NCBI GenBank assembly: GCA_012103375.1
Contig: WLWX01000001.1
Coordinates: 1 to 64,000, forward strand
DNA: 64,000 nt
Origin: Paracoccaceae bacterium
GTDB lineage: Bacteria; Pseudomonadota; Alphaproteobacteria; Rhodobacterales; Rhodobacteraceae
Reading direction: 5' to 3'
Position numbers and translations under genes: made by a program. Below the pieces are notes generated by a model. The model ran no database searches. It was not told the DNA's origin and worked only from the letters and a program-made list of their open reading frames with translations. Below, piece after piece: positions 1-9,556 of the stretch. Numbering within the stretch: the stretch's first letter is position 1; the number at the start of each line of letters is the position of its first letter.

Positions 1-898
1 TTTCCTGCACCAGAATCCGTTTGATCGCCGTGCAACGCTGCCCTGAATTCCCTGTCGCCCCGGCCACCGCAATCGTCGCCGCCTTTTCCAGATCGGCATC
101 GCTCAGGTCATTCAGAATAATCAGCGGGTCATTTCCGCCCAATTCCAACGCGGTGCGTTTGTACCCGGCCTTCTCAGCAATCATTTTCCCGACCGGCACG
201 CCGCCGGTAAAGGTGATAATGTCGATATCAGGATTGGTAATCATCTCATCCCCGATATCAGCGGGCATTCCGGTGACTATCTGGAACATCTCGGGCGGCA
301 ATCCCGCCTCGTACAGAATATCGGCCAATGTAATTGCGGTCAGCGGCGTCAATTCTGTCGGCTTGCACACCACGCAATTATTCGTCGCAATCGCCGGAGC
401 GATCTTATGCGCCACCATATTCAACGGGTGATTGAACGGAGTAATCGCCGAGATTGCCCCAACAGGTTCGCGCATCGTGTAGATCCGACGCTCTTTCCCG
501 TGCGGAGTCAGATCGCATGAAAAAATCTGCCCATCATCCAAAATCGCCAATTGTCCGGCCAGCGTGAACACATCATAACTGCGCCCGGTTTCATAGAGCG
601 AGTGCTGTTTGCAGATCCCAAGTTCCAACGTCAGCCAATGCGCGATCTCTTCACGACGTTCACGAATTAATTCGCCTGCGCGAAACAGAATCTGCTGACG
701 CTCATAGCGCGTCAATTTCGGTTTATAGGCCTTTGCAATTGCGAAGGCTTTCTTCGCATGCTCTGCCGTGCCTGCCGGAACCGTGCCAATCACCTGATCG
801 GTATAGGGATAGCGGACCTCGACGACGTCATCGGTAAAGACCTTCTCGCCGCCAATCCGCATCGCCTCATGGCGTACCGTTTGATCAATCGCATTCAT
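1..898 (-). CDS. phnY: Phosphonoacetaldehyde dehydrogenase, partial (C-terminus beyond window edge)
   Basis: Open frame on the minus strand from an ATG at 898 to the window edge, about 299 residues of an aldehyde dehydrogenase. PhnY oxidises phosphonoacetaldehyde to phosphonoacetate with NAD. The visible part has the Rossmann-type NAD region ([10 protein letters not shown]), the general-base Glu in LELGGNDP and the nucleophilic Cys in GNSGQRCTA, so both catalytic residues are present; only the last part is cut off. The assignment rests on its position 3 nt downstream of phnA in a phnW-phnA-phnY order, known for 2-aminoethylphosphonate breakdown; on sequence alone it is an ALDH-superfamily protein. 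Third codon positions look richer in A/T than in the neighbouring genes. Cytoplasmic. Confidence 0.85.
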   Translation of the reverse strand, partial: MNAIDQTVRHEAMRIGGEKVFTDDVVEVRYPYTDQVIGTVPAGTAEHAKKAFAIAKAYKPKLTRYERQQILFRAGELIRERREEIAHWLTLELGICKQHSLYETGRSYDVFTLAGQLAILDDGQIFSCDLTPHGKERRIYTMREPVGAISAITPFNHPLNMVAHKIAPAIATNNCVVCKPTELTPLTAITLADILYEAGLPPEMFQIVTGMPADIGDEMITNPDIDIITFTGGVPVGKMIAEKAGYKRTALELGGNDPLIILNDLSDADLEKAATIAVAGATGNSGQRCTAIKRILVQE

Positions 899-901
899 CG
901 C

Positions 902-2167
902 TCAGCCCTCTACTTCCATCGCCGCCGCCTGACAGGCAATATGGAATGCATCGAAATTCCGCAATGTCGGGGCGGCCGCCAGATCTGGCAGCACCCGGTT
1001 GACGATGAACGGCACCTCTTGCTCGGTCAGGCCTCCGTGACTGCGCAGCGGTTCATTCAATGCGGCCAGGTCGTGACGGTGCGCTGACGTGCCCAAGGTC
1101 ATGTTTTCGCCCGAGATTACAATGATATCGCCGATGCGATCTGTGGGCAGTTCGAACCGTTCGCAGGCATTGGCGCGCGTATCGGCATAGATGATTTCAT
1201 CCATGGCGCGCAACCGCGTCACGACGTCTTCGGCGTCGGATCCGGCGGGCAGATAGGCCGTCGCGAAGGCCCCGAGCGCGCCGTGATGGACAACATAGGG
1301 GTCAGTAATAGGCAGGATCACGCGGGCCTGCGCCTCACCCAGCCAATCGTCCAGAACGTCCTGCAGATAGATCACCTTGGGGTCGCCATTCGCATCATGC
1401 TTGGGCTTCATTCCGTGATCCGCCGTCACCACAATGGCGGCACCATCCGCATCCAGTTCCGCCAGATAGCGGTCGAACATTTCATAGAACGCTTTGGCCT
1501 GCGCATCATCGGGGGCGTATTTATGCTGAACGTAATCCGTTGTCGTCAGATACATCACGTCAGGGCGAAATTCGCGCAGCAGTTTCACCCCGGCGGCAAA
1601 GACGAATTCCGACAATTCGGCGGAATAAACCTCGGGCACGGGCAGGCCCAGCCATTTGCTGGCATTGTCGATGCCATGTTCGGCCTTGGTCGAGGTGTCG
1701 CTGCGTTCCGACGAAAAGCAAATTGCGCGGCCATCTTGGAACGCCAGATCCTTGGCCAGCAATGCGCGAAGCTTGTCCTTGGCCGTGACAATCGCCACCT
1801 TTGCCCCGGCATCATAAAAGCCTTTGAACACGGTCGGCGCACGCAGCCATTTCGGGTCGTTCATCATCACTTCGGAATCGGTTTCCGGATCATAAAGAAA
1901 GTTCCCGCAAATCCCGTGCACCGCCGGGGGGCGTCCGGTGGCAATCGACATGTTGTTCGGATTGGTAAAGCTTGGGATCGCGGAATGGGCCAGCCGGTCA
2001 GTCCCCGTTTCGCGCATGCGCTTTAGCGTCGGCATCAGCCCGTCGGCGATGGCGGCATCCAGATAGGCGGGCTCACACCCGTCCAGGCAAATCGCGATCG
2101 CGGTGGTTTTCGGCGCAGCATCGGCGCGTTCATTTATCACGATGTCAGCAGGGGTCATATCGTTCAT
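902..2167 (-). CDS. phnA: Phosphonoacetate hydrolase
   Basis: 421-residue member of the alkaline phosphatase superfamily. Visible motifs are ICLDGCEPAYLD near the N-terminus (first metal Asp), PSFTNPNNMSIATG carrying the nucleophilic Thr typical of phosphonoacetate hydrolase, TTTDYVQHKYAP and TADHGMKPKHD (metal-binding Asp/His). The enzyme cleaves phosphonoacetate to acetate and phosphate in the cytoplasm. Length matches the family. It starts 30 nt after phnW and ends 3 nt before phnY, so the three are one transcript. The start at 2167 lacks a strong ribosome binding site, as is common within an operon. The Thr-type motif and the gene context separate it from nucleotide pyrophosphatases of the same fold. 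Confidence 0.93.
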   Translation of the reverse strand: MNDMTPADIVINERADAAPKTTAIAICLDGCEPAYLDAAIADGLMPTLKRMRETGTDRLAHSAIPSFTNPNNMSIATGRPPAVHGICGNFLYDPETDSEVMMNDPKWLRAPTVFKGFYDAGAKVAIVTAKDKLRALLAKDLAFQDGRAICFSSERSDTSTKAEHGIDNASKWLGLPVPEVYSAELSEFVFAAGVKLLREFRPDVMYLTTTDYVQHKYAPDDAQAKAFYEMFDRYLAELDADGAAIVVTADHGMKPKHDANGDPKVIYLQDVLDDWLGEAQARVILPITDPYVVHHGALGAFATAYLPAGSDAEDVVTRLRAMDEIIYADTRANACERFELPTDRIGDIIVISGENMTLGTSAHRHDLAALNEPLRSHGGLTEQEVPFIVNRVLPDLAAAPTLRNFDAFHIACQAAAMEVEG

Positions 2168-2197
2168 CTATTTTGTCTTTCAGGTTCAGGCGGCCAA

Positions 2198-3367
2198 TCA
2201 GGCGCGTTCTTCCAGTGCAATTGCAGGCGGGGCAGCGCTTGCCACGCCCATGTCGGTCAGGCTGTCACGGGCGGCATCGACGACCGCGCGCATGACATCC
2301 GCATCCATCTGGCCGATACAGCCGATACGGAAACTGTCCACGACGGTCAGTTTGCCGGGATAGATGATGAAGCCGCGGGATTTCATCGCCTCGTAAAAGC
2401 GGGTGAATTCGAATGCGGGATCGGCAGGACAAAAGAATGTCACGATGATCGGCGACAGCCAGCGGTCATTCAACAGCGTCTCGAACCCCAGGTCACGCAT
2501 GCCCGCGACCATCACGTCGCGGTTCTGCGTGTACCTGGCGCCGCGTCCCGCAACGCCGCCTTCGGCGCGGTGCTGGGTCAGCGCCTCCATGAAGGCGGCG
2601 ACCACATGGGTCGGCGGGGTAAAGCGCCATTGGCCTGTCTTGTTCATGGCCACCCACTGATCATGCAGATCCAGGCTGAGGGATGTCGCATTGCCTGCGG
2701 CCGCCTCCAACATCGTCTTGCGGGCGATGATAAAGCCGAAGCCGGGCACCCCTTCGATGCATTTGTTGGCCGAGCTGACGATGGCGTCATAAGGAATCTC
2801 ATGCGCCTGAAGTTCCAGCGCGCCAAAAGCGCTCATCGAGTCGATCAGAATGCTGCGGCCGGCGGATTTGACCGCCTCGGCGATTTCACTCACCGGGTTC
2901 AGAATGCCTGAAGACGTCTCACAATGCACCAGCACCACATGGCTGATCGCGGGATCTGCGGCCAGCGCGGCAGAAACCTCGGCCCCGCGCGGCGGCATAT
3001 AATCGCCCTTGTCGATGACCACATGCGCGCGGCCCAGGTATTGCACGGTCTTGACGATCCGCTGCCCGTAAGCACCGTTCACCAGCACCAGCGTCTTGCT
3101 GTCCTTGGGCAACAGAGAGCCGAGCATCGATTCGACCGCAAATGTCCCGCTGCCCTGCATCGGCACACAGTCGAAGGCATCAGCCTCGGGGCCGATCATA
3201 GCCAGAAGCTGGGACCGCATTGCCGCTGTCATGGCGCGAAAATCTGCGTCCCAACTGCCCCAGTCGCGCAGCATCGCCTGTTTCACGCCATAAGATGTTG
3301 TCAGCGGACCGGGCGTCAGAAGATAGGGTTCGCCCAGCTTCGGCGGTTCGATTTTTGCCTGTGTCAT
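2198..3367 (-). CDS. phnW: 2-aminoethylphosphonate--pyruvate transaminase
   Basis: 389-residue fold-type I PLP aminotransferase. The N-terminal [18 protein letters not shown] is typical of PhnW, and the PLP lysine lies in [15 protein letters not shown]. PhnW moves the amino group of 2-aminoethylphosphonate to pyruvate, giving phosphonoacetaldehyde and alanine. The next genes, phnA and phnY, lack a phosphonatase (PhnX), so this is the oxidative PhnWAY route rather than PhnWX. The upstream gap of 86 nt (3368-3453) is AT-rich and could hold a promoter; a good ribosome binding site, AAGGA, lies before the ATG. The C-terminal tail is Ala-rich and not informative. Confidence 0.93.
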   Translation of the reverse strand: MTQAKIEPPKLGEPYLLTPGPLTTSYGVKQAMLRDWGSWDADFRAMTAAMRSQLLAMIGPEADAFDCVPMQGSGTFAVESMLGSLLPKDSKTLVLVNGAYGQRIVKTVQYLGRAHVVIDKGDYMPPRGAEVSAALAADPAISHVVLVHCETSSGILNPVSEIAEAVKSAGRSILIDSMSAFGALELQAHEIPYDAIVSSANKCIEGVPGFGFIIARKTMLEAAAGNATSLSLDLHDQWVAMNKTGQWRFTPPTHVVAAFMEALTQHRAEGGVAGRGARYTQNRDVMVAGMRDLGFETLLNDRWLSPIIVTFFCPADPAFEFTRFYEAMKSRGFIIYPGKLTVVDSFRIGCIGQMDADVMRAVVDAARDSLTDMGVASAAPPAIALEERA

Positions 3368-3453
3368 CGGTAGATTTCCTTGTCCGAGTCCTTCAAGTTG
3401 CGGGCAGATTAGCGCGCATTATTGCATCGCAAAAATCGTTAATACATACCAAA

Positions 3454-5133
3454 CTATAAGTTTTGCCTATCTATCGTACCGGTCTTGTCCAACCGGCTGT
3501 CGCGCAGCATCCCGCTTTGACGCAACACCGGATACCCAATCAGCGCATAGCGAGAGTTGATCTCTTTCAGCGCGCGAACAACCTCGATGTGGACATCACT
3601 GGTGGCGATGCTTTCGGGGGTTCCGGTGGCCAGCCTGCTGACATGGCGGTCAAAGCTAAGGCGTTCAAATTCGCGCATTTTTTCCTTTTCTTCAACTAGT
3701 TGCAGGGCGGTATCGACATCGTCGGAAACCAGCACATTCAACGCCATCTGCGCGTTGGCCATCACACGCGCATGCAGGCGTGACAGTTCAGCCCAACCGT
3801 CCTCGGAAAACCTGGAACCGCTTTCGTTCTTTTCGGACACGGCGCGCAGCAGGTCCTTCGAGATGATGTCACCGATCCGTTCCAGCGCCACGGCGGCATC
3901 GAGGTAGTCCATCAGCTGCACCGCTTCATCCCGGTTCAGTTGTTGCTGGCTCAACTCTGCCAGGAACAACTTGATCTCGCTGTGACGCTCATTCACCTCA
4001 AGGTCCATGGTCCGCAAACTTCGCAGCCGATCAGGCGCCGCCGTGTCGAACAGTTCCATCACCGGGGTCAGCATCTGTTCGACCGTTCCCGCCATCAACA
4101 AAAGTTCCCGCAACACGCAGGCAAGCGCCTGGCGCGGATCGCTGAGTGCGCCGGGATCAAGCGCACTGACCCGCGGGGGTTGGACGCTTTCACTGACGAC
4201 CGGGTCACGCAGGACCTTCTTCAACAAGGTCGCGCAGGGGATGACGAAAGGCAGGAAAACCAAAACCAATACGGCGTTGAAGGCGAAATGGAACAGAACC
4301 AGCTGGCGCGCTTCGGTTTCGGCATACCGCCCAAGGGGCAACGCAACAATCTGCATCAGGCCCAGAACCGCCAGCGCCCCGACCAGACGAAAGGCCAGAT
4401 TGCCCAGCGTGATCCGGCGCGCCTTGATATGGGCCGACCGCGTCAGCCAGACGGCCACACAGGCACCGCCGATGTTCGCGCCCAGAACCAGGGGCACACC
4501 TGCTGCGATGCCCAGCACCCCCTCGGCCGCGAAGGCCGCAAACAGCAAGATTGCGGCGACCGAAGAATGGAACAGGAATGCCAACGCCGCACCGCCAAGG
4601 ACCGCCGTGATCGGGTCAAAGGCCAGATATGCCACGATGTCCGGCAGAAACCGCGATTCCCGCAGCGGCACTGTCGCCTGACTGATCAGCGACAATGAAA
4701 TAAGGATCAGCGCAATTCCCATCAGCACCCGGCCAATCTGTTTCGCCAGCCGCGCGTCCGTTTTCAGGAATAGAAATCCGCCGACCAGCAGCAAAACCGC
4801 CGTTAGCCATCCGAGGTCCAGCGACAGGAACACCACGACCAGCGCCGTGCCAAGATCCGCCCCCAGAACAACCGCCAAGGCCCCGGTCACGCCCATCACG
4901 CCGGTGGTGGCAAAACCGCCGACCAGCAGCGCCACAGCGGTCGCGCTTTGCAGCGACGCCGCCGCGATCACGCCCACACCTGCAGACTTCAGCAGACTTT
5001 TGCGCGTGGTCAGGAACAGGTCGCGCAACGCAGAGCCGGCGGCACGTTCGATCCCGGTGCGCACCATGCGCGTCGAATAGAGCAGCAACATAACTGCCCC
5101 GGCCAACTGCAAAAGAATGACAATGACCTGCAT
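3454..5133 (-). CDS. Na+/phosphate cotransporter family protein (NptA-like, with PhoU-like tail)
   Basis: 559 residues. The N-terminal ~310 residues carry two Na/Pi-cotransporter repeats with the signature QSATA (about residue 62) and HSSVAA (about residue 189), each followed by glycine-rich membrane segments. Residues ~330-540 are soluble, alpha-helical and PhoU-like. Family members move phosphate with sodium across the inner membrane, and some bacterial ones are thought to export excess phosphate. Placed directly before phnWAY, it could dispose of phosphate released by PhnA; that role is inference. It has its own 91-nt upstream region with two copies of the GACCTAT motif also found by the LysR gene, and a strong ribosome binding site (GAGGGGG). 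Confidence 0.85.
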   Translation of the reverse strand: MQVIVILLQLAGAVMLLLYSTRMVRTGIERAAGSALRDLFLTTRKSLLKSAGVGVIAAASLQSATAVALLVGGFATTGVMGVTGALAVVLGADLGTALVVVFLSLDLGWLTAVLLLVGGFLFLKTDARLAKQIGRVLMGIALILISLSLISQATVPLRESRFLPDIVAYLAFDPITAVLGGAALAFLFHSSVAAILLFAAFAAEGVLGIAAGVPLVLGANIGGACVAVWLTRSAHIKARRITLGNLAFRLVGALAVLGLMQIVALPLGRYAETEARQLVLFHFAFNAVLVLVFLPFVIPCATLLKKVLRDPVVSESVQPPRVSALDPGALSDPRQALACVLRELLLMAGTVEQMLTPVMELFDTAAPDRLRSLRTMDLEVNERHSEIKLFLAELSQQQLNRDEAVQLMDYLDAAVALERIGDIISKDLLRAVSEKNESGSRFSEDGWAELSRLHARVMANAQMALNVLVSDDVDTALQLVEEKEKMREFERLSFDRHVSRLATGTPESIATSDVHIEVVRALKEINSRYALIGYPVLRQSGMLRDSRLDKTGTIDRQNL

Positions 5134-5168
5134 CGGCCCCCTCGTGTTAGTCGTGCAAAATGCCCGAG

Positions 5169-5210
5169 TTTGACCTATTGTTCAAATTGATACGCCTTAT
5201 CGACCTATCA
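5169..5210. promoter_or_regulatory. Candidate operator: two GACCTAT direct repeats 30 nt apart
   Basis: The intergenic region before the Na/Pi transporter (start 5133, minus) contains TTTGACCTATTG at 5169-5180 and ATCGACCTATCA at 5199-5210, spaced exactly 30 nt, about three helical turns. The same word, ATTGACCTATCA, occurs before the divergent LysR gene at 11885-11896. A shared operator for the LysR regulator is the simplest reading; this is inference from repetition and position only. Confidence 0.5.
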
Positions 5211-5224
5211 AAATGCACGATGCG

Positions 5225-6229
5225 TCAGGCGGCGCTTTCATCCAGCAGTTCCTGCCAGCGATGGCAGGATACGGCATGCCCATCGGGTGATTTTTCCAGT
5301 TTCGGATCCGTCGACTTGCAAATGTCGATGGCAAACGGACAACGGGTGTGGAACTTGCAGCCCGGCGGCTGGTTCGTGGGGGACGGAATCTCGCCCTCCA
5401 GCTTCTGCGCGGTGCCGCGATCATCCGGGTCCAGTGACGGAATGGCCGAGAACAGCGCCTTGGTGTAGGGGTGGCGTGGCTGGGCGAACAGTTCACTGGT
5501 TGTCGCGCTTTCCACGATCCGGCCCAGATACATCACCGCAACATGATCGCAGGTATGGGCCACAACGCTCAGGTCGTGGCTGATGAACATAAAGGTCAGG
5601 CCCATTTCGGACTGGATCTGCTTCAGCAGATTCAGAACATCGGCCTGGATCGATACATCCAGTGCGGCAACGCTTTCATCCGCCACGATGAATTTCGGGC
5701 CAGAAACAAGCGCGCGCGCAATGGAAATCCGCTGGCGCTGACCGCCCGAAAACGCGTGCGGGAAGCGGCGCAGGTGTTCCAGGTTCAGGCGGCACTTCGC
5801 GGCAATCTCGCGCACACGCTCGTCCGTATCGGTGCGTGTTTTGGTGATCCCCATCACCTCCAGCGGTTCGGCGATGATATCGCGCACCGTCATCCGGGGG
5901 CTCAGCGCGGCATAGGGATCCTGAAAGATCAGCTGCGCCCGCTTGCGATATTCAAACAGGTCCACCTTCGAAAGGTCTTTGAGGTCATATTCAACCTCTC
6001 CATCATCATAGGTCGCCGTCCCTTCCGAGATATCGACCGCCTTCAACAGCGCCCGGCCCAGCGTGGTTTTGCCAGACCCGCTTTCGCCAACTATGCCAAA
6101 GAAACTGCCCTTTGGGATGTCGATCGAGATCCCCTCGACCGCTTTCAGGTCAAATTTCTTGAATGCCCCGGCGTTGATCCGGAAGGTGACCGACAGCCCG
6201 TCGGTCGAAATCAGCGGCGTATCACTCAT
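5225..6229 (-). CDS. Peptide-type ABC transporter ATP-binding protein (DppF-like)
   Basis: 334 residues with Walker A GESGSGKTTLGRALL (about residue 50), Q-loop LIFQDPYAALSPRM, signature FSGGQRQRISIARAL and Walker B FIVADESVAALD. The C-terminal oligopeptide-transporter extension has the GCKFHTRCPFAIDIC cysteine motif that in this family can bind an iron-sulfur cluster. It is the second of two ATPases; its start overlaps the stop of the DppD-like gene by 4 nt. It powers import through the two permeases upstream. Substrate cannot be read from the ATPase; context (phnWAY downstream, shared LysR site) suggests a phosphonate or an amino-phosphonate conjugate. Confidence 0.9.
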   Translation of the reverse strand: MSDTPLISTDGLSVTFRINAGAFKKFDLKAVEGISIDIPKGSFFGIVGESGSGKTTLGRALLKAVDISEGTATYDDGEVEYDLKDLSKVDLFEYRKRAQLIFQDPYAALSPRMTVRDIIAEPLEVMGITKTRTDTDERVREIAAKCRLNLEHLRRFPHAFSGGQRQRISIARALVSGPKFIVADESVAALDVSIQADVLNLLKQIQSEMGLTFMFISHDLSVVAHTCDHVAVMYLGRIVESATTSELFAQPRHPYTKALFSAIPSLDPDDRGTAQKLEGEIPSPTNQPPGCKFHTRCPFAIDICKSTDPKLEKSPDGHAVSCHRWQELLDESAA

Positions 6230-7221
6230 GCGCCCGACCCTTCTTCACACAGATGGCATGCGGCGCGGTGGTTTTCGGCCGTTTGCACCCATTGCGGCAC
6301 ATCCGTTTTACAGACATCCCCGATGATCTTGGAACAACGCGTGTGGAACACGCATCCCGGCGGGCGTTCCAGCGGCGACGGAATGTCGCCAGGCACCGGC
6401 ACCAATGGTGCCTCCAGATCGTCGAGCTTTGGCAGCGCCGCGATCAGCCCCTGGGTATAGGGGTGGTGCGGGTGCCGGATCACTTCGCGCACCGGACCCT
6501 GTTCGACCATCCGGCCCAGGTACATCACGGCCACCTTGTCGGCGGTTTGCGCAACAACGCCAAGGTCATGGGTGATGAAGATAATGCCCATGTTGAACTC
6601 GGTCACCAGGTCTTTCATCAGGTCAATGACCTGCGCCTGAATGGTCACATCCAGCGCCGTCGTCGGTTCATCCGCGATCAGCAGTTTCGGCTTGGTCGAC
6701 AGCGCCATGGCGATCATCGCCCGCTGGCGCATCCCGCCGGACAATTCGAACGCATATTGGTCAAAGCGGGTCGAGGTATCGGAAATCCCGACGCGATCCA
6801 GCATCTCGATGCTCAGATCCTTCGCCTGCTTCTTGTTCATGTCCGAATGCACCAGAAGCTGTTCGACCATCTGCCTGCCGATGCTGATGGCGGGCGCGAA
6901 GCTGGCCATCGGCTCCTGAAAAATCATCGAGACTGCGCCCCCGCGCACAACCTCCATTTCGCGCGCGTTGCGCAGCGCCATGACATCCACCGGGCCGCTG
7001 TCCAGATGCAGCGTGATTTTCGTATCGTCCGAATAGATCGCGTTGCCGGGGTTCAGCTTCATCAGCGATTTGGCCGTCACCGACTTGCCCGACCCGCTTT
7101 CCCCGACCAGCCCCATAACCTCGCCGGGTTCCAGGCTGAAAGAGACATTGTCCACCGCCGTGATGACCCCCTCATCCGTGCGGAATTGCAGCGTCAGGTT
7201 TTCGACATCCAGAAGGCTCAT
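6226..7221 (-). CDS. Peptide-type ABC transporter ATP-binding protein (DppD-like)
   Basis: 331 residues, first ATPase of the importer. Walker A GESGSGKSVTAKSLM, Q-loop MIFQEPMASFAPAISIG, signature LSGGMRQRAMIAMAL, Walker B LLIADEPTTALDVTIQ, and the C-terminal GCVFHTRCSKIIGDVC cysteine motif of the oligopeptide/dipeptide family. It overlaps the permease stop before it by one base and the next ATPase by 4 nt, so translation is coupled across the operon. It works at the cytoplasmic face of the inner membrane with the DppF-like partner. Confidence 0.9.
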   Translation of the reverse strand: MSLLDVENLTLQFRTDEGVITAVDNVSFSLEPGEVMGLVGESGSGKSVTAKSLMKLNPGNAIYSDDTKITLHLDSGPVDVMALRNAREMEVVRGGAVSMIFQEPMASFAPAISIGRQMVEQLLVHSDMNKKQAKDLSIEMLDRVGISDTSTRFDQYAFELSGGMRQRAMIAMALSTKPKLLIADEPTTALDVTIQAQVIDLMKDLVTEFNMGIIFITHDLGVVAQTADKVAVMYLGRMVEQGPVREVIRHPHHPYTQGLIAALPKLDDLEAPLVPVPGDIPSPLERPPGCVFHTRCSKIIGDVCKTDVPQWVQTAENHRAACHLCEEGSGA

Positions 7222-8420
7222 CAGTGGCTATCCGAGTAAGGGTCGGCAGCGTCACGCAGCCCGTCGCCAACAAAGACGAAAGCCATGACGAGGGCGACGA
7301 AGAAAATCACCGGGATGAAATACCACTGATAGTTCAGCAGAACATCGGCCGAGGTTGCCTTTTGCAACATCACGCCAAGGCTGCTGACCGGGTCTTTCAG
7401 CCCTAGGCCAATGAAGGACAGCGCCGTTTCGCTCAGCACCATATAGGGGAAACTGATGACCAGATCGACGATGATATAGCTGGTGAAACTGGGCAGCAGG
7501 TGGCGGCGGATCACATGGCCGGGCTTGGCCCCGCACAGCTGCGCCGCCAGCACATACTCCTGATTGCGTTCGGTCAGCATATGGGTGCGAACGCGGCGTG
7601 CAAGCGTGGGCCATCCGACCAACCCCAGAATGATCGAGATGATGAAGAACCGCCCCTCGGAACTTAGCCCCGGACCAAGCTCGACAAGTGTCCAGTCGCC
7701 GATACCTATGCGCGATCCTTCCGCTGCAATGATCGCGGATATCGCCATGAACAGCGGGATCACCGGCACCACGCGTACCGCATCGGTCACCATCTGGATG
7801 ATCGAGTCGATCCAGCCTCCGTAATATCCGGCGACCCCCCCGATAATCAGCGCCAGAACGAAGGCGATCACCACGCCGATGGTGCCGACCTGCATCGAGG
7901 TCCAGACCGCGTGGAGTGTCCGGCTGAAGATATCCTGCCCGTCCTCATCCGTGCCGAACAGGTGAATCTTGCCTCCTTCGACCCCGAAAAGGTGGATATT
8001 GCCGGGTACGAAGCCAAACAGTTTATAGCGATCGCCGCGCACGAAGAACTGCATCGGCAGGCGCGTATCTTCGTCAACCTTGGTCACCCAGCGGAAATTG
8101 GTTGCCATCGACCGTTCGCGCGTGACCGCATGAATGAATGGGCGCAGCGAACAGCCGTTGCTGTCACAGAACTGCGGCATCTGCGGTGCGCCGTTTGTGT
8201 AATCCTTGTCCCGCCCGGCAATCGTCGGGTCGTAGGGTGACAGGAAGGGCGCGAACAGCCCCGACAGTATCAGCACGATCAGCACCATGGCCGCAATCAT
8301 GGCGGCCCGTTGTTTCTTGAACCGCGCCCAGATCAGTTGCCGCTGCGAGGCGGTGAAATACGCCTCTTTCGACTTCTGGTCGTCCTGCGGGGCCGGGGAT
8401 TGTGCGGTGGTATCTGTCAT
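7221..8420 (-). CDS. Peptide-type ABC transporter permease (DppC-like)
   Basis: About 399 residues from ATG 8420, chosen because GGATGAGCCG lies just before it and it does not overlap the preceding permease; an upstream in-frame start at 8450 is possible. One membrane span follows a ~40-residue charged cytoplasmic tail; a long periplasmic loop (~residues 60-160) contains FCDSNGCS; then five more spans. The inner-membrane coupling motif EYVLAAQLCGAKPGHVIRRHLLP marks the binding-protein-dependent transport fold. The large first periplasmic loop is longer than in Escherichia coli DppC and resembles the MppA/OppC-type importers. Confidence 0.88.
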   Translation of the reverse strand: MTDTTAQSPAPQDDQKSKEAYFTASQRQLIWARFKKQRAAMIAAMVLIVLILSGLFAPFLSPYDPTIAGRDKDYTNGAPQMPQFCDSNGCSLRPFIHAVTRERSMATNFRWVTKVDEDTRLPMQFFVRGDRYKLFGFVPGNIHLFGVEGGKIHLFGTDEDGQDIFSRTLHAVWTSMQVGTIGVVIAFVLALIIGGVAGYYGGWIDSIIQMVTDAVRVVPVIPLFMAISAIIAAEGSRIGIGDWTLVELGPGLSSEGRFFIISIILGLVGWPTLARRVRTHMLTERNQEYVLAAQLCGAKPGHVIRRHLLPSFTSYIIVDLVISFPYMVLSETALSFIGLGLKDPVSSLGVMLQKATSADVLLNYQWYFIPVIFFVALVMAFVFVGDGLRDAADPYSDSH

Positions 8421-8424
8421 CGGC

Positions 8425-9432
8425 TCATCCCATGATGCTTCGGCGGACACGCGGGTCGATTGCGGCCAGCAGCAGGTCGGTCAGGAAATTCAGCGTCACG
8501 ATGGAAGCGGTCAGCAGGAAGATGATCGCACCCGCCAGCTGTTGGTCGTTCGAGCGTGCCAATGCCTCGATCAGCAACGCACCCGCGTCCGTCAGGATCA
8601 GGATCAACGCGACGATCGGCAATTCGTTGAAAATCCGGTTCAGGTCGAAGCCAAGGCTGTTGACGATCGGCCCCAACGCGTGCCGTGCCGGATAGCGCCA
8701 CAGCAGCTTGCGCCCGTAGATGCCGCGCGCCGAAGCGGCGGTGACGTAAAGCTTGCCAATCTCATCACTCATCAGCGCCCGGACGGTTTGCAGCGCAAAG
8801 GCGGTGGCCGACCAGCCCAGAATGAAGATCGGTAGCCAGATGTGTTTCAACAAATCGACAAACTTCGCCCCTGACCACGGCGCATCGCGGAATTCGTTCG
8901 AGAATAACCCCGTCAGCGTTTCCCCGAAATAGACCGTCGCCGCCAGCATAATCATCAGCGCCAGCAGGAAGTTCGGCAGCGCCAGCCCGAGGTACGAGAA
9001 CAGGCGCAACCCGTTGTTCAGTGCGGCGGAATTGGTCGCAACCGAGATGATGCCAACCGGGATTGCAATCGCATAGGCCAGCACAAGCGAGGCCAGGCAC
9101 AGCCCAAGCGACAACCAGAACTTGTCGCCCAGAAGCTGCGCGATGTTGACGCGCAGGATACAGCTGTCGCCGAATTCGCCCTGGAAGGCGTTGACGATCC
9201 AGCTGGTCCAGCGAACCAGGAAGGGGCGGTCCAGACCAAGGCGCTGGCGCTCTGCCTCCAACTCGTTGGCGATCTGGATACTGGACCCTTGCGTGTTCTT
9301 GAACGCCAGATAGCGTTCAGCGCAGTCGCCCGGCACCAGTTCCATCAGTGAAAAGACGATCAATGAAACGATAATCAGGGTGATCACCGCCATGACGGCG
9401 CGCACAAACGCAAATCGCGCGAATTGCATCAT
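8425..9432 (-). CDS. Peptide-type ABC transporter permease (DppB-like)
   Basis: 335 residues with six predicted membrane segments, starting with an N-terminal span (VRAVMAVITLIIVSLIVFS) followed by a periplasmic loop with DCAERYLAFKN. The cytoplasmic loop GKLYVTAASARGIYGRKLLWRYPAR is the EAA-type loop that contacts the ATPases. It is first of the membrane genes, 124 nt after the binding-protein gene and separated from it by a stable hairpin, so it probably is expressed at lower level than the binding protein. Confidence 0.88.
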   Translation of the reverse strand: MMQFARFAFVRAVMAVITLIIVSLIVFSLMELVPGDCAERYLAFKNTQGSSIQIANELEAERQRLGLDRPFLVRWTSWIVNAFQGEFGDSCILRVNIAQLLGDKFWLSLGLCLASLVLAYAIAIPVGIISVATNSAALNNGLRLFSYLGLALPNFLLALMIMLAATVYFGETLTGLFSNEFRDAPWSGAKFVDLLKHIWLPIFILGWSATAFALQTVRALMSDEIGKLYVTAASARGIYGRKLLWRYPARHALGPIVNSLGFDLNRIFNELPIVALILILTDAGALLIEALARSNDQQLAGAIIFLLTASIVTLNFLTDLLLAAIDPRVRRSIMG

Positions 9433-9502
9433 CTGGCCTGGTCCATCCCCGTTACATTGTCAGTGGGTTTCGCCCCGAATCCCGGATCTTTGTCCGGGTA
9501 AG

Positions 9503-9530
9503 GTTGCGGGCGACACGCGCCGCCCGCAAC
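9503..9530 (-). terminator. Hairpin between binding-protein gene and permease genes
   Basis: GTTGCGGGCG at 9503-9512 pairs perfectly with CGCCCGCAAC at 9521-9530 around an 8-nt loop. It lies in the 124-nt gap after the binding-protein stop on the minus strand. No T-run follows on that strand, so it more likely acts as a partial terminator or 3'-end stabiliser that leaves the binding protein more abundant than the permeases, a common arrangement. On the plus strand a T-rich stretch follows. Confidence 0.6.
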
Positions 9531-9556
9531 TGTTTTCTTTCAACCAAAGCGGTCGA

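Noticed and set aside
6253-7239. 328-codon plus-strand frame opposite the DppD-like ATPase
   Set aside because: Shadow of an ATPase with all motifs on the minus strand.
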